A DNA stretch of 14,203 nucleotides, from NCBI GenBank assembly GCA_946482345.1, contig CAMLRJ010000032.1, positions 1 to 14,203 of the forward strand, in the 5' to 3' direction. The notes under the pieces are model-generated. The model was not told where the DNA came from. It saw nothing but the letters and a program-made list of their open reading frames with translations, and searched no databases. Shown piece by piece: positions 9,911-14,203 of the stretch; the stretch's first letter is position 1, and every line of letters starts with the position of its first letter. The stretch comes from an uncultured Cellvibrio sp. GTDB lineage: Bacteria; Pseudomonadota; Gammaproteobacteria; Pseudomonadales; Cellvibrionaceae. Position numbers and translations under genes: made by a program.

Positions 9911-10093
9911 CAATGTTTGGCAATTTGCGTCATACCTGTGAAGACAGGTGTCCATAAAAATCACAAATGGATTCCTGCCTTCGCAGGAATGACGAGCGTA
10001 GAGATTTTTCGTTAGTGTTTTTTTTGTGGTGGCGTTTTTCGTTTTATTAATTAACAAGTAGTAACCAGGTTTCAAAAATAAAGGGGTGTGGCT
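9911..10093 (+). other. ftsA-ftsZ intergenic region
   Basis: This stretch of 183 nt holds the paired hairpin repeat, then an AT-rich segment (about 10010-10065) with long T runs, and finally AAGGGG at 10081-10086, a strong ribosome binding site 7 nt before the ftsZ ATG. ftsZ often has nearby promoters in other bacteria, but I could not pick out a convincing -35/-10 pair here. Confidence 0.5.
9928..9994. repeat. Paired REP-like hairpins (head-to-head) between ftsA and ftsZ
   Basis: Two 28-nt arms (9928-9955 and 9967-9994) are reverse complements at 23 of 28 positions, separated by an 11-nt AT-rich spacer. Each arm folds into its own hairpin: ATACCTGT (9932-9939), loop GAAG, ACAGGTGT (9944-9951); and ATTCCTGC (9971-9978), loop CTTC, GCAGGAAT (9983-9990). 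Four of the five differences between arms fall in two base pairs that change on both sides and keep pairing (A-T versus T-A, T-A versus C-G); the fifth gives a G-T wobble. The layout resembles a REP pair. No U-run follows, so it does not look like a terminator. Copy number elsewhere in the genome is unknown. Confidence 0.75.
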
Positions 10094-11263
10094 ATGTTTG
10101 AACTTATCGATAACCTGCATCAAGATGCAGTGATTAAAGTGATCGGTGTTGGCGGTGGTGGTGGAAATGCTGTTAAACACATGATCGCTAATAAAGTAGA
10201 AGGCGTTGAATTTATTTGCGCTAATACAGATGCACAAGCACTGAAAGATATTGATGTGCGAACTGTGTTGCAGTTAGGTACATCGACGACCAAAGGTTTG
10301 GGCGCTGGTGCAAATCCGGATGTGGGCCGTCAGGCGGCTATGGAAGATCGTGAACGTATCGCAGAAATTTTACGCGGTGCAGATATGGTCTTTATCGCAG
10401 CGGGTATGGGTGGTGGCACTGGAACAGGTGCTGCGCCGGTGGTTGCTGAAGTGGCGCGTGATTTGGGAATTTTAACTGTCGCAGTTGTCACTAAACCTTT
10501 TCCGTTTGAAGGCCCGAAGCGTATGGCAATCGCGGAAATTGGTATTAAGGAACTCAGCGAAAGAGTGGATTCATTAATTACTATTCCCAACGAAAAACTC
10601 TTGTCTGTTTTGGGAAAATCGACAGGTTTACTCGAAGCATTCAAAGCAGCCAATAATGTGTTGCACGGTGCAGTTCAGGGTATCGCTGATTTGATCATGC
10701 GCCCCGGTATGATTAACGTTGACTTCGCAGACGTGCGCACCGTTATGTCTGAAATGGGAATGGCGATGATGGGAACAGGTTCTGCCATGGGTGAAAATCG
10801 TGCGCGTGAAGCTGCTGAATCTGCCATTCGTAGTCCATTACTTGAAGATGTTAACTTGCAAGGTGCCAAAGGTATTTTGGTTAACATCACTGCAGGTCTG
10901 GATTTGTCGATTGGTGAATTTGCTGAAATTGGTAATGTGATTGAGGAATTTGCTTCAGGTGATGCAACAGTCGTTGTTGGAACTGTTATTGATCCTGAAA
11001 TGACAAATGAATTGCGAGTAACAGTGGTTGCAACCGGTTTGGGTTTGCCTGCATCTATCGCCAATACCAAAGAAACAAAACCTGCGCCGACAAAAGTGAT
11101 TGTGGATAATACTCGTCGTGCTCCACCCGTTGCCGAAAGACCAACAACTGGTGGTTTGAGAGCCAATACCCAGGCATCCTCGGCAGCATTGGCTGCGCCT
11201 TTGGGGGATAAGGAATTGGAATATCTGGATATTCCGGCTTTTTTGCGCCGACAAGCAGACTGA
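10094..11263 (+). CDS. ftsZ: FtsZ, tubulin-like division GTPase
   Basis: Cytoplasmic GTPase whose filaments form the Z ring and organise septal synthesis. The 389-aa protein begins MFELIDN, as FtsZ of pseudomonads does, and has the tubulin signature GGGTGTG at about 106-112, the T7 synergy loop NVDFAD near 208-213, a short variable linker after about residue 320 rich in T, A and P, and the conserved C-terminal peptide [15 protein letters not shown] that binds FtsA and ZipA. I choose ATG 10094, with AAGGGG 7 nt upstream; the GTG at 10088 would add only two residues and sits too close to that site. All key motifs are intact. It is followed by a 131-nt gap and lpxC. Confidence 0.99.
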   Translation: MFELIDNLHQDAVIKVIGVGGGGGNAVKHMIANKVEGVEFICANTDAQALKDIDVRTVLQLGTSTTKGLGAGANPDVGRQAAMEDRERIAEILRGADMVFIAAGMGGGTGTGAAPVVAEVARDLGILTVAVVTKPFPFEGPKRMAIAEIGIKELSERVDSLITIPNEKLLSVLGKSTGLLEAFKAANNVLHGAVQGIADLIMRPGMINVDFADVRTVMSEMGMAMMGTGSAMGENRAREAAESAIRSPLLEDVNLQGAKGILVNITAGLDLSIGEFAEIGNVIEEFASGDATVVVGTVIDPEMTNELRVTVVATGLGLPASIANTKETKPAPTKVIVDNTRRAPPVAERPTTGGLRANTQASSAALAAPLGDKELEYLDIPAFLRRQAD

Positions 11264-11299
11264 GTAATTGATGTATTGAATAGAGCAATGAAAGAGATA

Positions 11300-11344
11300 G
11301 CGACTGACAACTGGCTTCACCCCCTACCAGTTTGTTAGTGTCGC
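11300..11344 (+). other. Imperfect hairpin between ftsZ and lpxC
   Basis: GCGACTGACAACTGG (11300-11314) can pair with CCAGTTTGTTAGTGTCGC (11327-11344): GCGAC with GTCGC at the base and CTGG with CCAG at the tip, with small bulges between and a 12-nt loop containing CCCCC. Only a scattered T-rich stretch follows (CTCGTCTTTAATG), so it is not a good intrinsic terminator. It could be an attenuator, an RNA-stability element or a leader structure for lpxC. The rest of the 131-nt gap shows no other structure I can support. Confidence 0.4.
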
Positions 11345-11394
11345 CTCGTCTTTAATGTTGTTTAATTTAGTTGTTTAAAAAGTAACGAGATCAC

Positions 11395-12300
11395 ATGCTA
11401 AAGCAGAGAACCTTGAAAACCATTGTCCGTGCCACCGGTATTGGTTTGCATACGGGCCAGAAAATCAGCATCAGCTTGAAACCTGCTGGTGTTGATACTG
11501 GTATTGTGTTTCGTCGTGTTGATCTCAATCCTCCTGTTGAAATACGTGGTTTCGCCAAAAATGTTGGCGAAACCACGCTGTCAACTTGCTTGATAAAGGA
11601 TGAAGTCAGGGTTTCTACCGTTGAACATTTGATGTCTGCTTTTGCCGGAACAGGTATTGATAATGCAGTCGTTGAGTTGGATGCAGCCGAGATACCGATA
11701 ATGGATGGTAGTGCTGCACCTTTTGTGTTTTTGATTCAGTCTGCTGGGATTTATGAGCAGGATGCGCCCAAAAAATTTGTTCGGGTCAAGAAAGAAATCA
11801 CTTTAAAAGAAGGCGACAAGATTGCCAGCTTTATTCCTTATGACGGCTTCAAAATTGCCTTTTCAATTGAATTTAATCATCCGGTATTTCAAGGCAAGAT
11901 TCTCAATACCTCTGTTGATTTTTCCAGTCAGTCCTTCGTAAGGCAGGTCAGTCGTGCACGAACTTTTGGTTTTATGCACGAAATTGAATTTCTCCGATCC
12001 AAGGGTTTGGCGCGTGGCGGTAGTCTGGACAATGCCATAGTGGTCGATGAGTATAAAATTCTGAATGAGGACGGTCTTCGTTCGGAAGATGAATTTGTTA
12101 AACACAAAGTGCTGGATGCTATTGGTGACCTTTACATGTTGGGCCACGGTTTGATCTGTGAATTCAGGGCTCACAAATCAGGCCATGCAATGAACAACAG
12201 GGTTTTACGACAATTGATTGACCAGCCCGATGCCTGGGAATATGTAACTTTTGACGACATGAAATCATCCCCTGTCAACTATTTGCCAATAGCTGTTTAA
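11395..12300 (+). CDS. lpxC: LpxC, UDP-3-O-acyl-GlcNAc deacetylase
   Basis: Zinc-dependent cytoplasmic deacetylase, the committed step of lipid A synthesis, which marks the host as a Gram-negative bacterium. The 301-aa protein has the zinc ligands H78 (in STVEHLMSA), H237 and D241 (in [11 protein letters not shown]), and H264 in KSGHAMNN, each one residue earlier than in the E. coli numbering. Other family segments include GIGLHTG near the start, [13 protein letters not shown] and [15 protein letters not shown]. The ATG at 11395 has only a weak ribosome binding site (ACGAG at about 11384-11388). The enzyme is placed after ftsZ as in many gammaproteobacteria. In E. coli its amount is set by FtsH proteolysis through the C-terminal tail; this tail (VNYLPIAV) is short, hydrophobic and compatible with that but not proof. 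Confidence 0.98.
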   Translation: MLKQRTLKTIVRATGIGLHTGQKISISLKPAGVDTGIVFRRVDLNPPVEIRGFAKNVGETTLSTCLIKDEVRVSTVEHLMSAFAGTGIDNAVVELDAAEIPIMDGSAAPFVFLIQSAGIYEQDAPKKFVRVKKEITLKEGDKIASFIPYDGFKIAFSIEFNHPVFQGKILNTSVDFSSQSFVRQVSRARTFGFMHEIEFLRSKGLARGGSLDNAIVVDEYKILNEDGLRSEDEFVKHKVLDAIGDLYMLGHGLICEFRAHKSGHAMNNRVLRQLIDQPDAWEYVTFDDMKSSPVNYLPIAV

Positions 12301-12325
12301 AAAATAAACACAAAGCAGTTGGCAA
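12283..12325. repeat. Inverted repeat spanning the lpxC stop codon
   Basis: TTGCCAA (12283-12289), inside the last lpxC codons, is the exact reverse complement of TTGGCAA (12319-12325). Inside it CTG (12293-12295) can pair with CAG (12316-12318), and GTTTA with TAAAC around the AT-rich centre. A hairpin covering the stop codon could protect the 3' end or slow transcription, but no U-run follows. Confidence 0.35.
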
Positions 12326-12398
12326 TATTCCTATATCCCAAGTCACATTTCTAAAATTTTACTTGTTAAATTCCTTAATCCTGTGCCATATTTCAAGC

Positions 12399-12415
12399 AA
12401 CCGGGCCTCCCGGTT
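12399..12415. other. Tight GC-rich hairpin
   Basis: AACCGGG and CCCGGTT form a perfect 7-bp stem with a three-base loop (CCT), on AT-rich flanks. No T-tract follows on either strand, so it is not a typical intrinsic terminator. It may act as a 3'-end stabiliser of the lpxC mRNA. Confidence 0.4.
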
Positions 12416-12448
12416 AATCGCAAGGAATCAACACAATAGTCCGCGTGC

Positions 12449-12477
12449 CAGTAGTGAATTTGTAACTACCTGTTTTT
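12449..12477 (+). terminator. Candidate intrinsic terminator after lpxC
   Basis: CAGTAGT (12449-12455) pairs with ACTACCTG (12465-12472) through seven base pairs with one bulged C, loop of nine, directly followed by TTTTT (12473-12477). The stem is modest in GC and the T-tract short, so termination could be partial. Its position, just before a candidate promoter, fits separation of the lpxC operon from the M23 gene. Confidence 0.35.
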
Positions 12478-12487
12478 AAAAGGCTTT

Positions 12488-12520
12488 TTGACCATACATT
12501 TTATGATACACAAAATGTAT
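12488..12520 (+). promoter_or_regulatory. Candidate promoter with inverted-repeat operator for the M23 gene
   Basis: TTGACC (12488-12493) matches the sigma-70 -35 box at five of six positions; 17 nt later CAAAAT (12511-12516) matches the -10 box at four of six. Between and over them lies a perfect 9-bp inverted repeat, ATACATTTT (12494-12502) and AAAATGTAT (12512-12520), spaced by 9 nt. An inverted repeat at this place is where repressors often bind, but the weak -10 means this is a guess from sequence. Confidence 0.3.
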
Positions 12521-12555
12521 CGGCTGTAGGTTTCATCCTCTGCCAAATGTAAATT

Positions 12556-12607
12556 GTAAAACGTGAAGAATTGGATCAATCGTCTTTTTGATCCAGGGCA
12601 GTTTTAC
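12556..12607 (+). other. Two-tier stem in the 5' leader of the M23 gene
   Basis: GTAAAAC (12556-12562) is the exact reverse complement of GTTTTAC (12601-12607). Nested within, TGGATCAA (12572-12579) is the exact reverse complement of TTGATCCA (12588-12595), with an 8-nt loop. The internal loops are 9 and 5 nt. The structure ends 13 nt before the GAAGG ribosome binding site. It matches no riboswitch class that I recognise. Confidence 0.4.
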
Positions 12608-12631
12608 CTTGTTAAAAATTGAAGGTTGCTA

Positions 12632-13561
12632 ATGAAAATTATCATCGTCAGCAAAGATCATGGGCAAGCGCGCAGTATCAACCTGGGTGGTTGGACCCGT
12701 GCGTTTTTGTCAGTTTGTTTGCTGGGGATTCCCACGGCCATAGGTGCCTGGGGTTATGGATGGTTGGTAACGGGTGAGCGCCCGGAAATATTTGATGCTA
12801 ATGGTGCAGTTTGGGGTAAGGTTTTAGGACAAGAAAAAGCTTCCGTAGAGGTTGTGGAGGAAAGGGCAAGTAAAGCGCAGTTGGCGGCACTTACCAGCAA
12901 AATAGCAGAACTTCAGGCAAGATTGACGCGGTTGGATGCATTGGGAGAGAAGCTGGCATCATCGGCAAAACTGGAAGGTGAATTCGATTTTAGTCAGGTA
13001 CCGGCGATAGGAGGTCTCTCGGTTCAATCAACCCAGGCACTGCAAACAGAAACTGATTTTCTTACCGTACTCAAAGGTCTCACTTCAAAACTTGATAATC
13101 AGGAGCAGCAGCTAGGCACTCTTGATGATTTGCTCGCTAATAGAAGTTTATTAAAAGATACAGTGGTTGCCGGATTTCCGGTCAAGAATGCCTTCCTTTC
13201 TTCCCGCTTTGGTTACCGACAAGATCCTTTCACGGGCAGAACCAGTTTTCATTCAGGCATGGATTTCACCGCACGTGCGGGATCTGAAATTCACAGTGTT
13301 GCTGCCGGTGTTGTGAACTGGGCAGGGCGTCATCCTGAATATGGAAATATGGTGGAGATCAATCATGGTTTCGGTTTTGTAACCCGCTATGCTCACAACC
13401 AGTCGAATAAAGTGAAGGCAGGTGATGTCATCAAAAAAGGCCAGGTTGTTGGTTTGGTTGGTTCAACCGGTCGCTCTACAGGTAATCATGTTCATTTCGA
13501 AGTCTACAAAAATGGTCGGGTAGTTGACCCGGCTACCTACGTTCGCCGCAATAATCCTTAA
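12632..13561 (+). CDS. Membrane-anchored M23 (LytM-type) peptidase
   Basis: Predicted zinc metallo-endopeptidase acting on peptidoglycan in the periplasm, 309 aa from ATG 12632, which has GAAGG 6 nt upstream; the TTG at 12626 would add two residues and overlap the region right after that site. Layout: short cytoplasmic N-terminus (MKIIIVSKDHGQARS), membrane helix or uncleaved signal anchor at about 24-46, coiled coil at about 70-110, and an M23 domain from about 185 to the end. The zinc and catalytic residues are all present: H207 and D211 in HSGMD, H255 in RYAHN, H286 and H288 in NHVHFE, so it should be an active enzyme rather than a degenerate EnvC/NlpD-type activator. Pseudomonads carry a similar gene between lpxC and secA. 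Its exact substrate bond and role are not known from sequence; a link with division or envelope growth is inference from context. Confidence 0.93.
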   Translation: MKIIIVSKDHGQARSINLGGWTRAFLSVCLLGIPTAIGAWGYGWLVTGERPEIFDANGAVWGKVLGQEKASVEVVEERASKAQLAALTSKIAELQARLTRLDALGEKLASSAKLEGEFDFSQVPAIGGLSVQSTQALQTETDFLTVLKGLTSKLDNQEQQLGTLDDLLANRSLLKDTVVAGFPVKNAFLSSRFGYRQDPFTGRTSFHSGMDFTARAGSEIHSVAAGVVNWAGRHPEYGNMVEINHGFGFVTRYAHNQSNKVKAGDVIKKGQVVGLVGSTGRSTGNHVHFEVYKNGRVVDPATYVRRNNP

Positions 13562-13650
13562 TCCATTCTTTTCAATCGGCATGCAGTTTCAAGGCTTGCA
13601 TTAGTCGATATCATCCTATTTACTGGCCGCCTTTAAATCTTGCCACTGAT

Positions 13651-13687
13651 GCGCTGCGGTTAAAGATTAACGGCGCTTGTTGTTTTT
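13651..13687 (+). terminator. Candidate intrinsic terminator between M23 gene and secA
   Basis: GCGCTG (13651-13656) pairs with CGGCGC (13671-13676) including one G-T wobble. After a bulged CGG, TTAA (13660-13663) pairs with TTAA (13667-13670) around loop AGA. TTGTTGTTTTT (13677-13687) follows at once. This is a reasonable rho-independent terminator and lies 26 nt before the secA start, so secA may need its own promoter or depend on read-through. The remaining 13562-13650 shows no feature I can support. Confidence 0.45.
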
Positions 13688-13713
13688 AGAAATTAAATAA
13701 TTGGGACCCAATA

Positions 13714-14203
13714 ATGATCAGCAGGTTGATAAAAGCTCTTTTTGTATCAAAAAACGAGCGTGAATTAAAACGTATGGGAAAAGTGGTTGTGCAAATAAAT
13801 GCACTCGAGCCACAAATGCAACAACTCAGTGATGATGCGCTTAAAGCAAAAACACAAGAGTTTCGTGATCGCTATCAAAAAGGTGAGACCCTGGATCAAT
13901 TACTTCCGGAAGCATTTGCGACTGTGAGAGAAGCTGGCCGTCGGGTGTTGGGAATGCGCCATTTCGATGTGCAATTAATTGGTGGTATGGCATTGCACGA
14001 AGGGAAAATTGCTGAAATGCGTACAGGTGAAGGAAAGACGCTGGTATCAACTTTGCCCAGTTATTTGCATGCCATTTCCGGAAAAGGGGTACACATAGTA
14101 ACGGTCAATGATTATTTGGCGGGTCGTGATGCCAACTGGATGAAACCGCTCTATGAGTTTTTGGGAATGACTGTGGGTGTTATCCAATCGATGCAGCCGC
14201 AAT
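13714..14203 (+). CDS. secA: SecA, preprotein translocase ATPase (5' part only)
   Basis: Motor ATPase that drives unfolded secretory proteins through SecYEG. The first 163 codons are visible and the frame is open to the window edge. The N-terminus [21 protein letters not shown] is followed by [41 protein letters not shown], and the Walker A motif MRTGEGKT with K108, the same number as in E. coli, which supports the chosen ATG 13714. Then come [21 protein letters not shown] and the start of the next segment. The ribosome binding site is weak (GGGA at 13703-13706). In E. coli secA lies after lpxC-secM and is regulated by SecM stalling; no SecM-like gene is visible here, and an M23 gene occupies the place. 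Confidence 0.97.
   Translation, partial: MISRLIKALFVSKNERELKRMGKVVVQINALEPQMQQLSDDALKAKTQEFRDRYQKGETLDQLLPEAFATVREAGRRVLGMRHFDVQLIGGMALHEGKIAEMRTGEGKTLVSTLPSYLHAISGKGVHIVTVNDYLAGRDANWMKPLYEFLGMTVGVIQSMQPQ

Larger units (their letters stand above)
12301..12631 (+). other. 331-nt non-coding region between lpxC and the M23 gene
   Basis: No coding frame of note on either strand. In pseudomonads, as I recall, a DUF721 gene lies about here; it is not in this gap. The region is rich in inverted repeats: one over the lpxC stop, a tight hairpin AACCGGG/CCCGGTT (12399-12415, loop CCT), a terminator-like stem (12449-12477), a 9-bp inverted repeat (12494-12520) within a possible promoter, and a two-tier stem (12556-12607) just before the M23 ribosome binding site. 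Confidence 0.6.

Noticed and set aside
10022..10050. Possible ftsZ promoter in the T-rich part of the ftsA-ftsZ gap
   Set aside because: The best pairs (for example TTGTGG with TATTAA) match consensus at only about half the positions with short spacing; AT-rich DNA gives such hits by chance.
9797..10237. 146-aa - strand frame through the ftsA-ftsZ gap
   Set aside because: It reads through the hairpin repeat and into the ends of ftsA and ftsZ; the stretch RHSCEGRNPFV is the usual artefact of translating this repeat type.
10675..11310. 211-aa open frame on the - strand across the 3' half of ftsZ
   Set aside because: It is fully antisense to an intact, highly conserved gene, has low-complexity Ser/Ala/Ile composition typical of reverse-frame reading, and shows no recognisable motif.
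12301..12631. Degraded DUF721 gene in the lpxC-M23 gap
   Set aside because: No stretch on either strand gave recognisable protein sequence; stops are frequent in all frames, so only its absence can be stated.
13500..13561. SecM-like translation arrest peptide at the M23 C-terminus
   Set aside because: The end (YVRRNNP) has a terminal proline but no resemblance to the SecM arrest motif, and the preceding residues belong to the conserved M23 fold.

Overview
The window is an ordinary-looking stretch of the division and cell wall (dcw) cluster of a gammaproteobacterium, entirely on the + strand. In order it holds murF (3' end only), mraY, murD, ftsW, murG, murC, ddl, ftsQ, ftsA, ftsZ and lpxC, then a membrane-anchored M23 (LytM-type) peptidase gene and the 5' end of secA. 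Gene order and protein wording (MurD with GSNAKS, MurC starting near MRRIRRIHF, lpxC followed by an M23 gene and then secA) resemble the Pseudomonas side of the class more than the enterics. Base composition is visibly more AT-rich than Pseudomonas. A Cellvibrio-like member of the Cellvibrionales/Pseudomonadales is my best guess from remembered family sequences; it is an inference, not a measurement.

Region 1 (1-9910) is the peptidoglycan precursor and divisome block. MraY makes lipid I, MurG makes lipid II, MurD, MurC and Ddl build the cytoplasmic peptide, FtsW polymerises glycan at the septum, and FtsQ and FtsA are divisome scaffold proteins. Most junctions are tight: murF/mraY overlap by 1 nt, murD/ftsW and ftsW/murG overlap by ATGA, murG/murC are 4 nt apart and ddl/ftsQ 3 nt apart. 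This implies one translationally coupled operon. The exception is a 125-nt gap between mraY and murD, filled mostly by an 81-bp palindromic repeat element.

Region 2 (9911-12300) holds ftsZ and lpxC. The 183-nt ftsA-ftsZ gap carries a head-to-head pair of REP-like hairpins whose stems differ by compensatory changes. The 131-nt ftsZ-lpxC gap holds a long imperfect hairpin.

Region 3 (12301-14203) starts with a 331-nt non-coding stretch rich in inverted repeats: a possible terminator, a possible promoter with a 9-bp inverted repeat between its -35 and -10, and a two-tier stem in the leader of the M23 gene. The M23 gene sits where enterics have secM, and a possible intrinsic terminator separates it from secA, which runs off the window.

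I found no clearly novel system. The most interesting material is non-coding: two unrelated palindromic repeat elements in the only two sizeable gaps of the mraY-ftsZ segment, the structured leader of the M23 gene, and an unusually long cytoplasmic N-terminus on FtsQ.
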